DNA of 64,000 bases from Ruminiclostridium herbifermentans (GCF_005473905.2 NZ_CP061336.1:1472501-1536500), one strand, 5' to 3'; numbered from the stretch's first letter, positions 1 to 9,532 are shown. Notes: generated by a model not told the origin, from the sequence alone. A program made the numbers and translations.

Positions 1-1686
1 AGTGCTGCTTTTTCAATAGCTGGTCCCAAAATTCTTGGTAATGCAACTACAAAGATTTTTGAAGGTTTGATTGGCAAGGTTAGTGGAGAGAGTACTGGTA
101 TAGACTTTGATTATATAGGAGAAAAGTTATTATTTTTGGTAGGATTATATGCCATCAGTTCATTATTTGCATTTATTCAAGGGTACACAATGGCAGGTGT
201 TGCGCAAAAGGTATCCTACAGGTTGAGAAAAGAAATTTCTGAAAAAATTAACCGTTTACCTCTTAAATATTTTGATAAAATGACACATGGTGAAGTTTTA
301 TCGAGGGTTACAAATGATGTTGATACAGTTAGTCAAACACTTAATCAAAGCTTGTCACAGATTATTACATCCATAACAATGCTGATAGGAATATTGATAA
401 TGATGCTTTCTATTAGTTGGTTGATGACTTTGGCATCAGTATTAATTCTTCCATTATCAGTAGTTTTTATATCATTAATTGTTAAGAAATCTCAGAAATA
501 TTTTAAATCTCAGCAGGAGTATCTAGGACATGTAAATGGCCATGTGGAGGAAATATTTAGCGGACATAACATAATGAAAGCTTTTAATGGAGAGAAAAAG
601 GCAGTTGAAACCTTTGACCAGCTAAATAATACCCTTTATACATCTGCATGGAAATCTCAGTTTTTGTCAGGAATGATGATGCCTATAATTTTCTTTGTAG
701 GCAATCTTGGATATGTTATGGTATCAATTCTAGGAGGCTGGCTTGCAATTAAAAAAACTATAGAGGTTGGAGATATTTTGGCATTTGTTCAATATGTAAG
801 GCAGTTTTCACAGCCTCTTGGTCAGGTGGCACAGGTTGCTAATATATTACAGTCAACAGCGGCGGCAGCAGAAAGAGTATTTGAGTTTTTAGAAGAACAA
901 GAGGAAACAGAGGATATAGAGAAGCCTGTTACCATTGATGGAATAAAAGGAGAAGTAGAATTTAAGAATGTTCACTTTGGATATAATCCTGAAAGCATAA
1001 TAATAAATAATTTTTCAGCTCATATAAAGCCTGGACAAAGAGTAGCAATTGTAGGCCCTACAGGTGCTGGAAAGACAACAATGGTAAAACTTTTAATGCG
1101 TTTCTACGAACTGAATAGTGGAGACATCTTTATTGATGGTAATAACATTGTTGATTTCAAGAGAGGCGAACTGCGAGATTTATTTGGTATGGTGCTACAG
1201 GATACATGGCTGTTTAATGGAACAATTATGGACAATATTAGGTATGGCAGAATTGATGCTACAGATGAAGAGGTCATAAAGGCTGCAAAGGCTGCTCATG
1301 CTCACCATTTCATAAAAACATTACCAGATGGCTATAATATGGTGTTAAATGAAGAGGCAAGTAATGTATCACAAGGTCAAAAGCAGCTTTTAACAATAGC
1401 TCGTGCTATTTTGTCAGACCCCAAAATTCTAATTCTTGACGAAGCAACAAGTTCAGTAGACACTCGTACAGAGGTTCTTATTCAGAAGGCCATGGAAAAC
1501 TTGATGAAAAATAGAACAAGCTTTATAATAGCGCACAGATTATCAACAATAAGAGATGCTGATTTGATATTAGTTATGAAGGATGGGGATATTGTAGAGC
1601 AAGGTACGCATGAAGAATTAGTATCAGCTAAGGGTTTCTATGCTTCATTGTACAACAGCCAGTTTGAAACTAATGAGGCTTCATAG
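1..1686 (+). CDS. ABC exporter, fused permease-ATPase (5' truncated by window)
   Basis: C-terminal 560 or so residues of a half-size ABC exporter (multidrug/lipid type). The frame is open from base 1, so the true start lies outside the window and only the first segment of the membrane domain is missing. The permease half has several hydrophobic helices. The nucleotide-binding half shows Walker A GPTGAGKTT near nt 1055, a signature VSQGQ near nt 1365 (usually LSGGQ), Walker B ILILDEATSS near nt 1430 and the H-loop AHRLSTI near nt 1530. Such proteins work as dimers and export substrate with ATP hydrolysis; heterodimeric types are often encoded with a partner gene just upstream, which cannot be seen here. 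The substrate cannot be inferred. The frame ends at TAG 1684 and a terminator follows after about 130 bp. Confidence 0.93.
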   Translation, partial: SAAFSIAGPKILGNATTKIFEGLIGKVSGESTGIDFDYIGEKLLFLVGLYAISSLFAFIQGYTMAGVAQKVSYRLRKEISEKINRLPLKYFDKMTHGEVLSRVTNDVDTVSQTLNQSLSQIITSITMLIGILIMMLSISWLMTLASVLILPLSVVFISLIVKKSQKYFKSQQEYLGHVNGHVEEIFSGHNIMKAFNGEKKAVETFDQLNNTLYTSAWKSQFLSGMMMPIIFFVGNLGYVMVSILGGWLAIKKTIEVGDILAFVQYVRQFSQPLGQVAQVANILQSTAAAAERVFEFLEEQEETEDIEKPVTIDGIKGEVEFKNVHFGYNPESIIINNFSAHIKPGQRVAIVGPTGAGKTTMVKLLMRFYELNSGDIFIDGNNIVDFKRGELRDLFGMVLQDTWLFNGTIMDNIRYGRIDATDEEVIKAAKAAHAHHFIKTLPDGYNMVLNEEASNVSQGQKQLLTIARAILSDPKILILDEATSSVDTRTEVLIQKAMENLMKNRTSFIIAHRLSTIRDADLILVMKDGDIVEQGTHEELVSAKGFYASLYNSQFETNEAS

Positions 1687-1819
1687 AAATATTTATGGTA
1701 ACCAAACTGCGTTCAATATCTAATTAAAGTTTAATTTATTCTGAAAAGGAGTTATTGGAAATAAAAAATAATATAACAAACAGTAAAATGTTTAATATAA
1801 TAATTCTTTATTAATATTT

Positions 1820-1869
1820 AAAAAGCTTATACTTTTGAAAGATTAAATTTCAGAAGGTAAGCTTTTTTT
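1820..1869 (+). terminator. Rho-independent terminator
   Basis: AAAAGCTTA pairs with TAAGCTTTT across a loop of about 28 bases and is followed by a T run at 1862-1869. It follows the ABC exporter gene and precedes the coiled-coil gene. Confidence 0.7.
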
Positions 1870-1962
1870 GCATAATCGAAAACCTAGAGCCGATAATAGA
1901 CATCTGACACTTTAAATAAAATGAAGTTAATGATATAATTAAATTCTAAGGAGGTGTTGAGC

Positions 1963-2409
1963 ATGGACGATAAATTATTTAATTTGATTGAAAAAATGTA
2001 TTCAGATTTAAAGAATGAAATATCATCAGTAAAAGATAATTTAACGAATGAAATATCATCAGTAAAAGAGAATTTAACGAATGAAATATCATCAGTAAAA
2101 GAGAATTTAACGAATGAAATATCATCAGTAAAAGAGAATTTAAAGAATGAAATATCATCAGTAAAAGAGAATTTAACGAATGAAATATCATCAGTAAAAG
2201 AGAATTTAACGAATGAAATATCATCAGTAAGAGAAGATTTAACAAATGAAATAAGAACCGTAGGAAACCAAGTTTTGAAACTAGAAAATGATATAAATCC
2301 TAAAATAGAAGCTTTATTTGATGGCTATAAGCAGAATACAGAAGCCCTCGAACGAATAGAAAAAGAGGTCTCAAAGCAGGAAGAAATTATAATGCGACGT
2401 GTGAAATAA
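1963..2409 (+). CDS. Coiled-coil protein built of 11-residue repeats
   Basis: A 148-residue protein of unknown function. The start is the ATG at 1963, eight bases after a perfect AAGGAGG (1948-1954); GTG and TTG codons just upstream lie inside or next to the ribosome site. Residues about 18-94 are seven near-identical 11-residue units of the type NEISSVKENLT, then a divergent eighth unit, an acidic linker and a charged C-terminal helix (ALERIEKEVSKQEE). An 11-residue periodicity fits a hendecad, right-handed coiled coil. There is no signal peptide or membrane segment, so a cytoplasmic oligomeric rod is likely. The DNA repeats are almost identical, so the copy number should vary between strains. 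It is monocistronic, with its own intergenic regions on both sides. Confidence 0.85.
   Translation: MDDKLFNLIEKMYSDLKNEISSVKDNLTNEISSVKENLTNEISSVKENLTNEISSVKENLKNEISSVKENLTNEISSVKENLTNEISSVREDLTNEIRTVGNQVLKLENDINPKIEALFDGYKQNTEALERIEKEVSKQEEIIMRRVK
2014..2244 (+). repeat. 33-bp tandem repeat, seven copies, in coding sequence
   Basis: Seven consecutive 33-bp units begin AATGAAATATCATCAGTAAA; the first and seventh carry a few substitutions. A degenerate eighth unit starts at 2245. The antisense strand is open across the array only because the unit length is a multiple of three. Confidence 0.97.
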
Positions 2410-3374
2410 ATATATAAAAAATAATAGATATAAATAAATCGATAAAAATTAATAAATTAACACAAGTCCTTGAATCTTTCAAAGTTCTTCATTTTCGGAA
2501 GGTAAATAATCATCTCAGCAGTGACCAAATAATTCTTGAATTCCTCAAAAGGCTATATTTTGAGTATATTAAACTACATATTAAACTACATATTAAACTA
2601 CATATTATAGAATATTTAATTATAATAGTTCTATCAATTTTAATTTTTGTTTTTTTAACGCATCTGCCAAAACCTAATATAAGTTTTGTAAAGTTTCTGA
2701 TTTATACACAAATTTATGACGAGTATCATTGACATGAAAAGAACGCAGCAAGGGATCAACATAGGAATCTTTGTAACATGTCGCCTAGTTCATAAATATA
2801 GTGACGAACTTTACGATATTTACTTAGGCTGTGATCAAAAGTTAGCACTAATATCATTGAACTTTACCCGTTTATAAGTTTCAAAAAAGTCATTGCCTTA
2901 TAAAGACAATGACTTTTTGAGAAGTTTGTGTATAGGGGTTACCACAAAATTTATTTTTTAATATTGGTAAAATATTCTGCTTATTTATATATCGACACAT
3001 TATACTGTTTTCATTAACACTATTTTTAAAAAAATTTAATAAAATAAGAAAAAAATGTATAAAGTGGTGAATAGTTAGCGAAATTTGTAAAGTAATCAAA
3101 TAATTAGTATGTATTATTGGAAATGTTGAAAGCATAAATATTTATATCTTATAAGATAGCTGTTTATAATTTTACCGTGCTGTTTATAATCTAAGGATTG
3201 TACTCGTACTCGAAGTTGAAGTTAAAATAATATTGGCTACTAAAACAAGTAATTATACTAATCTTTAACACAAAACCAGACTATTCCCAATATGCTATAA
3301 ATTTTAGTAATTCACTTTGATAATAAAGCATGTTGTGAGTGTTGTAAAATAATAAATATCAACAGTATACTAGT
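2410..3374. other. Intergenic region, no convincing gene
   Basis: AT-rich, with many stops in all frames. It holds three tandem copies of the 12-mer ATTAAACTACAT at 2568-2603 and a hairpin terminator at 2883-2918. A minus-strand open stretch at 2890-3135 has no ribosome site and low-complexity composition. Confidence 0.7.
2883..2918. terminator. Bidirectional hairpin terminator
   Basis: AAAAGTCATTG and CAATGACTTTT form an 11-bp stem around CCTTATAAAGA, with A runs on the left and T runs on the right, so it could work in either direction. No adjacent gene is evident. Confidence 0.65.
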
Positions 3375-3555
3375 TAAATAGTATTCCAGTTAATATAATA
3401 TATGGCTGTCTCCCAAAATTGACGCTGAAATAATTGAGGTGAAGAATAAGAACTTTCGCCGACTATATATCCAAGGCATTTTGTATTAATTAATACTCAC
3501 AGATACTTAATTTCGCTGTGTCGGCTACATTACTTTTTCTTCACCTACTATTTCT
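3375..3555 (-). repeat. Dispersed structured element, copy A
   Basis: Read on the minus strand, this about 181-bp segment is roughly 70-75 percent identical by eye to 23455-23623. It is bounded by an outer stem (AAATAGTA with TACTATTT). Inside are GGTGAAGAA/TTCTTCACC, GCCGAC/GTCGGC and CACAG/CTGTG pairings in nested order. No open reading frame is shared by the copies, so this looks like a structured RNA or a small mobile repeat. Confidence 0.7.
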
Positions 3556-3694
3556 AGAATCAATTTTTAACTGAACTTCGCAATTTGATTATATTGCTGC
3601 TGCTTACCATTTTATTGATATTGCTAATAATTTTTTTGATAAAACATAAGTATGCAGAAAATGTTGTTTTGTCACAGTTCCAGATAACTTGTAT

Positions 3695-5023
3695 TTAGCG
3701 TATTTTTCTGCACTCTAAATAGAAACGCTTTTCTTCAGCTTCTCCCATTGAAAATGTTTTTCTTGGAAGAGCACCATCTAAAATAACTGTTTTGAATAAA
3801 TCGGTTTTGTTCATTGGGGGAAGATAAATTCCCATGTTGCCAGGTTGTGTGCCAAGCTTTGTTACAACATCATCACCATGTATATAATCAATTTTTACCT
3901 CTGGATGTTCTTTCATATATGAATCTAGAAAAGTTTGTAGTGTTCCCACTTCTAGATTACTCTTAGGGTTATTTATTGTTATGCTGCCTTTTCCTGCGGA
4001 GGTAATGTAATGGAATGTATGAACGGAATTAGGCTTTGCATTTTCACAGGTGCATTTTTCATCACATGAATTATTTGAGTAAAATGAGTTAAATTGGTTT
4101 ATGAGATCTTCTGAATTAACATTAAATAAAACTCTATGTATTGGCTCGAAAACAAGACCATCATCATGTACATTCACAAGTTCAACTAAAGCGTATCTTG
4201 CAGGATGATTTTGCTGCTCCTCAGATGTTAAAGTAGCCTTTACATTTTCCCAATGGCCTTTTGCTGATGCAAGAGAATGGTTCCCATCACCTACAGCAAA
4301 TAGTAAAATGTCTTTGTCACAGCCAATATTGTACTTCTTACTAAAATTGTCCTTCTGGGCCAGCTTTGACAAAGCGTCTGCAATGGAAGAGATATCAGCT
4401 TCATCACATATTTTATAGCCTTTGATATGCCCTCCGTTCATCATTAACTCAAAATCATACAACTTTTCTAAGTTAGCTGATTTTTCAAAAAGTGGCTCAA
4501 TAACTGTTTTATCAGGGTCATCGATCAAAACCATTATGTGAGGCAACTCAATAGGTGCGTTCTGACGGATTTTTATTCTAGGTGGCAAGCGCTCTATAAC
4601 TGTACCCTCAGTAGCTCTAATAAGTGTGTTTGAGCCTTTTGTATAGTCATAACATTCCAAATCTAGTGCAAGCATTAAGCCCTTTCTAGACTGACTATGA
4701 GATGTCTTCCTGTCTACTAGGATAAAACAATTGTCCAATTCATTGATAACCTTTTCGTCTATATATTTTTTCATGTTTTCATTTATTTGTGAAATCCTGC
4801 TTTCGCTATCACCGTCTTCTAAGTATACCTCTGGGAAAATAATGCTAAGAGTGGAAGGCTTTCCACTAGTAAATTCTTCTACACTTTTCCAGTAGTCTCT
4901 CTCTGATGTATATTGGTCACAGGCTACAACTGCCCAGCTAGTAAAATCCGTTTCCTTATTTGGAAGCATAATTTTTGGAATATGTACACCTAATTGGGAT
5001 AAAACTTTATTTGAATTACTCAT
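3695..5023 (-). CDS. DUF1015 family protein
   Basis: A 442-residue cytoplasmic protein of the widespread DUF1015 family, whose biochemical role is not firmly established. Family hallmarks are visible: an N-terminal WAVVACDQYTSERDYW segment near residues 30-45, the most conserved motif GDGNHSLASAKGHW near residues 240-260, and a C-terminal LPPM...FKTVILDGALPRKTFSMGEA segment. The length is typical. The start is the ATG complementary to 5021-5023, preceded on the minus strand by a GAGGTG ribosome site. In clostridia, members often lie near serine or phosphoglycerate metabolism genes, but no such partner is present here. It is monocistronic. Residues 325-340 contain a small cysteine group (CDEKCTC) within a variable loop. 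Confidence 0.88.
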   Translation of the reverse strand: MSNSNKVLSQLGVHIPKIMLPNKETDFTSWAVVACDQYTSERDYWKSVEEFTSGKPSTLSIIFPEVYLEDGDSESRISQINENMKKYIDEKVINELDNCFILVDRKTSHSQSRKGLMLALDLECYDYTKGSNTLIRATEGTVIERLPPRIKIRQNAPIELPHIMVLIDDPDKTVIEPLFEKSANLEKLYDFELMMNGGHIKGYKICDEADISSIADALSKLAQKDNFSKKYNIGCDKDILLFAVGDGNHSLASAKGHWENVKATLTSEEQQNHPARYALVELVNVHDDGLVFEPIHRVLFNVNSEDLINQFNSFYSNNSCDEKCTCENAKPNSVHTFHYITSAGKGSITINNPKSNLEVGTLQTFLDSYMKEHPEVKIDYIHGDDVVTKLGTQPGNMGIYLPPMNKTDLFKTVILDGALPRKTFSMGEAEEKRFYLECRKIR

Positions 5024-5381
5024 AAAATCACCTCATAAAAATTTTTGAAAATTTGTAGCAAATTTAATTACAAACTATTAATGCAAAATAATATTCAATA
5101 CTTTAACTTTTATGTAAGATTTGCTGGGGTTACCTAGATAAAAACAACATTAAACGTATAAAAATAAATTTTTGTACATGATAATGATAAATTCATTACT
5201 AATTGTGCGGACTTATTTACTTCTAAAATAATTAGATTAATATAGCCCAACACAATTAAATTTTGATATTTGTTCTAATTAAAAGTTATCTAGTAGTTAA
5301 ATGGTCTTACACAAAAATACCTCTGATAAACAGATAGATTGTACTAAATAAAGCAAATAATATTATTTATCATGAGGTAAG

Positions 5382-5407
5382 GTGATACCACAGTGGTATC
5401 ACTGTGG
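5382..5407. promoter_or_regulatory. Overlapping palindromes, possible operator
   Basis: GTGATACCAC (5382-5391) and GTGGTATCAC (5393-5402) are perfect inverted repeats around one base. The same bases form a second, mutually exclusive stem, CCACAGTG (5388-5395) with CACTGTGG (5400-5407). Either a dimeric repressor site or an RNA switch is conceivable; nothing downstream identifies which. Confidence 0.4.
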
Positions 5408-5452
5408 CATCTATCTGTAAATTTTACAATAATCTAGGTTCTAAGTCAATTT

Positions 5453-5582
5453 TCATATGAGTTAATATCTTACTTTTTGTTTAGTTGACTGTCCTAAAAC
5501 ACATCTTTGAAGTAACTTTCATGTGAGCATATGTATTCTTTTTGCTTAATGAACTGTCTTAAAATACATCTTTGGAGCAACT
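5453..5582. repeat. Imperfect tandem duplication of about 65 bp
   Basis: 5453-5517 and 5519-5582 share TCATRTGAG at the left, CTTTTTG...GAACTGTC-type centres and AAAAYACATCTTTGRAG at the right. No coding potential is visible. Confidence 0.6.
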
Positions 5583-5913
5583 CTGCACGAAATTGGCAGT
5601 AATAATCTCATTACGGACTCTACTGGCACATTTATTTCGCCACAATTAAAACTATTTAGCTTTCATTGATTGTTGCGAGAGACACTATCATGATTTTCTG
5701 TTGTAAAGCTAGATTTTCTGTACATTGATATCTTGCTTCAAGAAATAGTAAGCAGAATCAATATAGTCTGATTGCTAAACTCGGCTAGAAAATGATGCTA
5801 GAAATCATTAAAAATTGCCAATATTTTTATTATAAAATGTTTGAATTATTTAAATAACTAAAACAAATAATAAACATATTATGAAAGTGATAAGTGAAAT
5901 GTGGTGATTTACT

Positions 5914-6447
5914 ATGATAAGAAAATATAGTGAGGTATTGGGCTTGCCTGTTATATCTGCAAAGAATGGAATGAAAATAGGAACACTAAAGGATGTTGTG
6001 TTTTGCAGAGATAACAAAGGTGTCCTTGCATTCATAATAGAGAAGGGAAACCATAGCTTAAAGGGAAATGTAGTTATGCTGCAGGATGTTTTAAGCCTTG
6101 GAAATGATGCACTTATTATAAATGATTCTGATAACCTTGTAGAATACAAAAGAATAAAAAAAACACCCGAAATGCTAGAAAGAATACAGCTTCGTGGTTA
6201 TAAAATATATACACATTCAGGAAATGATATTGGGATAGTTAAGGATATACTTTTTGATTACAAGACTGGAAAGGTTGAGGGAGTTCAGGTTTCTGACGGA
6301 TTACTTCAAGATTTGTTAGTAGGTAGAAATATTATGCCATTTCTCGGCAAAATTGAAATAGGCGAAGAGAATATCTTAGTAGATAATGAAGCAGTTGAAG
6401 AGATGATGAACACTGGTGGTGGTATCAGAAGCCTGCTGGAAAACTAA
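5914..6447 (+). CDS. PRC-barrel domain protein
   Basis: A 177-residue protein with two PRC-barrel-like units: residues about 1-75 (YSEVLGLPVISAKNGMKIGTLKDVVF) and about 85-165 (GYKIYTHSGNDIGIVKDILFDYKTGKVEGVQVS). PRC barrels are small beta-rich adaptor domains found in RimM, photosynthetic reaction centre H subunits and in the sporulation/RNA-associated YlmC/YmxH family. In clostridia this two-barrel form is often next to a YtxH-like gene, as here. There is no catalytic motif and no signal peptide; a scaffold role is inferred. The start ATG at 5914 is preceded by GTGGTGA, a modest ribosome site. The downstream small membrane gene begins 270 bp later and need not be co-transcribed. Confidence 0.85.
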   Translation: MIRKYSEVLGLPVISAKNGMKIGTLKDVVFCRDNKGVLAFIIEKGNHSLKGNVVMLQDVLSLGNDALIINDSDNLVEYKRIKKTPEMLERIQLRGYKIYTHSGNDIGIVKDILFDYKTGKVEGVQVSDGLLQDLLVGRNIMPFLGKIEIGEENILVDNEAVEEMMNTGGGIRSLLEN

Positions 6448-6715
6448 TTTTACTGACTTTCACGTAAGTCTATCACTACAGAGAAATTATCAATGGTTTG
6501 TTGCCAAAATAAACCCGAAAGCATAGTTAATGTTTACATTGTGCAATTTTAAGTTGGGTATAGCAATGTTTAGCCGACTTATAACATTTAATTATAACCT
6601 AACTTACCTACTGATTTGCTAAATATGGATTCATCGCCTTATGGTTTTTAACATTCATAAGGCAATGAAAACCATTAATTATACAAAGCTTCTTTGCGGT
6701 TTAGGAGGTGATTAT

Positions 6716-6889
6716 ATGAAATTTGCAAAAGGAATACTTATTGGGGGATTAATCGGAGCATCTATTAGCGTTCTGACCAATCCGGATATAGTAGACCCTC
6801 GCATGAGAAAAAGACTTATAAAGTCAGGGAAAAAGATTGTACGTAGATCTAGTAATGTATTTGAAGACATGATACACATGTTCAGATGA
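6716..6889 (+). CDS. Small YtxH-like membrane protein
   Basis: A 57-residue protein. The ATG at 6716 is chosen because AGGAGGTG (6703-6710) sits five bases upstream; an in-frame TTG at 6641 has no ribosome site. Residues 1-20 (MKFAKGILIGGLIGASISVL) form a glycine-rich membrane segment with the GGLIGA pattern typical of YtxH/GvpP-like proteins. The rest is a short basic tail (RMRKRLIKSGKKIVRRSS). This is probably an inner-membrane anchored stress or envelope protein, but the family assignment rests mainly on the N-terminal pattern. Confidence 0.75.
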   Translation: MKFAKGILIGGLIGASISVLTNPDIVDPRMRKRLIKSGKKIVRRSSNVFEDMIHMFR

Positions 6890-7533
6890 TTTTACAACAT
6901 GAAAAGGATACCATTATTTAAATGCAAAAGAAACTATTAAAGTAAAAGAAATATTAAAGTAAAGCTACAAGAAAAGTGGATTAAAATTCAGGCAGGTCGC
7001 TGCAAAATAATAAGTCAATTTGGAAGTTAATAAAATTTGCAGATTTTTTGTTGATTATTAAGTTGCAGTGACCATTTAGCCTTCTAATTACATCATATAA
7101 ACTAACTTTAACAAACCCACAAGCTTCCTATCTCTACTATTTGTGTACAGCACAGGCGAAATGGATTTTATTAATTTAAAAAATAAAGCTTGCTCTAGCA
7201 TTGATTTTCCAACAGAAAAATCTGCTAATAATTAAAAAGAGGGAATCTCTGCAAGAACTTTGTGGATTTGAGTAATCAAGCAATGAATATGCACTTTTTT
7301 ATAACTATATGCGTTACTTTATAGAAGACTGTGCCATTATTAATAGTTTCAGTAAAATTTTATTACATAAGTCTGTGAGGATGATGTGTTTAAATTGGAA
7401 TAAAAGGACATACTTAACCGAAAGCTTAACTATATTTTTATGAAGGTTGGCTATACTGGTCCAATTGGTACTACCGGACCAACTCGAAAACATAACTATA
7501 TTTATATGACGGAAGTATGCATTGGAGGATAAT
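6890..7533. other. Intergenic region with a collagen-like coding relic
   Basis: No intact gene. At about 7443-7490 one frame reads GYTGPIGTTGPT, four consecutive Gly-X-Y triplets, flanked by frame-breaking sequence. This looks like the debris of a collagen-like surface/exosporium protein gene. The remainder shows nothing recognisable. Confidence 0.45.
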
Positions 7534-8583
7534 ATGAGGAATGTAAAAAAGGCTGTATTTTACATAATATTATCAGTGTTATTTATTGGATTGGTTATTT
7601 TTGTGTATTTTTTTAGCGATAGGATTTTTAAGATTTTATCACCTCTGCTAATTGCTATTGTCATTGCATATATTATTTATCCGTTAGTTATTAAATTTGA
7701 AAGAAAGGGTATAAAAAGAAGTATTGCAATAATAGTTATTTACACATTTATTGCATTATCAATAGTCTTCTTTTCAATTTACATTATGCCTTATGTATTG
7801 GACAATGCGAAACAATTGTTCAATACATTACCTAGCATAACAAATAACTACAAAGATCTTTTTAATTCACTTGTATCAAAAATTAAGACAAGCAAATGGC
7901 CTCCTGAAATTAAAAACGTAATATTTAATGAAATAAATAATGCAACCATTCTTGTGCAGCAATATTTTTCATCTGCAATGAAAAAGTCATTGGGGGCAGT
8001 AGCTTCATCAATTGCTATTTTAATAAATATTGTACTATCTATGATTATTGCATATTATTTATTGAAGGATATTGACGGGATAAAAAGATCAGCACTTCTA
8101 ATTGCTCCAAAGAGAATGCGTAATGAATTAGTCAATATTGGGCGTGAATTGAATTCTATTATATCTCATTTTATACAGGGACAATTACTTACAGCACTTA
8201 TAGTTGGAATATTAGAAACATTGGGTTTATATTTTATCAATGTGAAGTATCCTTTTGTTTTAGGGATAGTAGGAGGCATTGCTAATATTATTCCCTATTT
8301 TGGACCGTTTTTAGGTGCAATTCCTGCTGTTGCAATAGCATTACTAGACTCGCCCAGTAAAGCGCTTTTTGCAGTCTTAGTTTTTATTATTGTTCAGCAA
8401 ATTGACAATGCTTTTATTTCACCTAAAATTATTGAAGGGAAGCTGGGTTTACATCCAATAACTACAATTATTGCCGTGCTTGTAGGAGGAGAATTCTTTG
8501 GAATAATTGGTATGCTGATAGGTGTTCCCATAACTGCAATGCTTAAAGTTGTGTTTAAAAGAGCCATTGATTTAGTGGTATAA
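7534..8583 (+). CDS. AI-2E family transporter (UPF0118 permease)
   Basis: A 349-residue polytopic membrane protein. The ATG at 7534 follows GGAGG (7524-7528) with five bases spacing; the TTG at 7522 lies inside the ribosome site and is rejected. The N-terminus holds two hydrophobic helices, then a hydrophilic region (residues about 85-145), then a cluster of five to six helices containing the family patterns GQLLTALIVG, IANIIPYFGPFLGAIPA and GVPITAMLKVV. Family members include E. coli TqsA and sodium/proton antiporters; many are annotated as AI-2 exporters without evidence, so the substrate is open. No operon partner is evident. Confidence 0.9.
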   Translation: MRNVKKAVFYIILSVLFIGLVIFVYFFSDRIFKILSPLLIAIVIAYIIYPLVIKFERKGIKRSIAIIVIYTFIALSIVFFSIYIMPYVLDNAKQLFNTLPSITNNYKDLFNSLVSKIKTSKWPPEIKNVIFNEINNATILVQQYFSSAMKKSLGAVASSIAILINIVLSMIIAYYLLKDIDGIKRSALLIAPKRMRNELVNIGRELNSIISHFIQGQLLTALIVGILETLGLYFINVKYPFVLGIVGGIANIIPYFGPFLGAIPAVAIALLDSPSKALFAVLVFIIVQQIDNAFISPKIIEGKLGLHPITTIIAVLVGGEFFGIIGMLIGVPITAMLKVVFKRAIDLVV

Positions 8584-8903
8584 TTAAGAGATAGTATAAT
8601 TTAGAGATATATAAAAATATTGCTTAAAATCAATTTAACCATTATTATAATGTAAGAGGAATTAACTTTATTATTTCATCTACAAAAGTCAATTACTGTT
8701 CAAAATCTTTGCTTTAAGGATAATATTGTTTTTATTTTGTTGGTCTGGAATTTGATTATGACTTTTAGGAAGCTTATGCTCTAATCAAAATTATCGCTTT
8801 TAGATAATAGTAATTAACCTTTATTAGCTGGAGTATGCATTTAGTTAGTGAAATACTAGGAACTTCAAGCCAGCAATTTACTTAATATATGGAGGTAATA
8901 TAA
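8584..8903. other. Intergenic region
   Basis: AT-rich. Nothing recognisable beyond the GGAGGT ribosome site at its end. Confidence 0.6.
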
Positions 8904-9266
8904 GTGAAATTTGAACGCAAGCACAGGAATATTATAATAATTGCAATAGCAGCATTCTTTATATTATATGGATTGCTTGATATGGCATTCCATTTTAATA
9001 TTGATAAAGAATTAGTGGACAAGGTGTCTTGGATTCTGACCATAATTGCTGTTGCATTACTTTTCAGTGGTACTAAGCCGAAAATTAATAATTTTGATGA
9101 AGATAATAATAAACTGGAAAATGATGAAGACAAACAAAGCAATGATATTAATACAGAAAACTCTATTGAAGCTGATTCTAAAGCTGAATCAGAGAATTCT
9201 GATATGCTTATAGATGGTACTGTTGAGCAGGATAATTCTAATGGTGCTGATAATAAGGAAAATTAG
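8904..9266 (+). CDS. Small membrane protein with acidic tail
   Basis: A 120-residue protein, function not recognised. The start is GTG at 8904, seven bases after GGAGGT (8891-8896). The N-terminus is basic (KFERKHR), followed by a hydrophobic helix at residues about 9-27 and a second at about 41-54, joined by a short loop. The last 60 residues are a low-complexity Asn/Asp/Glu/Ser tail (NNFDEDNNKLENDEDK...), likely disordered. The topology suggests a hairpin in the membrane with the acidic tail in the cytoplasm. A consensus promoter for the next operon begins 57 bp after its stop. Confidence 0.75.
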   Translation: MKFERKHRNIIIIAIAAFFILYGLLDMAFHFNIDKELVDKVSWILTIIAVALLFSGTKPKINNFDEDNNKLENDEDKQSNDINTENSIEADSKAESENSDMLIDGTVEQDNSNGADNKEN

Positions 9267-9323
9267 AATATAAAGATTAGAATATGAGAAGTTTTCTTTG
9301 ATAAAATTTAGTATTGTCACTAC

Positions 9324-9352
9324 TTGACAGAGCCTGATATATTATATATCAT
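9324..9352 (+). promoter_or_regulatory. Sigma-A promoter of the T-box/valS operon
   Basis: TTGACA (9324-9329), a 17-bp spacer and TATCAT (9347-9352). Transcription would begin near 9360, giving a leader of about 650 bases that contains the T-box. Confidence 0.7.
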
Positions 9353-9532
9353 TATTTCTAAGCATTTATTATGATTTCTGGATTTAAAATGAGATTTTTT
9401 AATTGTATAAAATTTCATTAAGTCAGAAGTGTTATTAAAGAGGCGGGAGATATTGTTTTTTATTGTAAACTAATTGGTTCCCGCAACTTATAGAAGTGGA
9501 GGATATTTACTTTCCTCGTAATATTTTAAAAG

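Larger units (their letters stand above)
5024..5913. other. Intergenic region with palindrome and duplicated 65-mer
   Basis: No gene with a plausible ribosome site is visible. It contains two overlapping palindromes at 5382-5407 and an imperfect duplication at 5453-5582, listed separately. The promoters of the divergent flanking genes should lie here. Confidence 0.65.

Noticed and set aside
1979-2245. Minus-strand 88-codon frame opposite the coiled-coil gene
   Set aside because: It exists only because the 33-bp repeat is in phase; no ribosome site, and it is fully antisense to a well-supported gene.
2890-3135. Minus-strand 81-codon frame
   Set aside because: Low-complexity, no ribosome site, and it overlaps a terminator hairpin.
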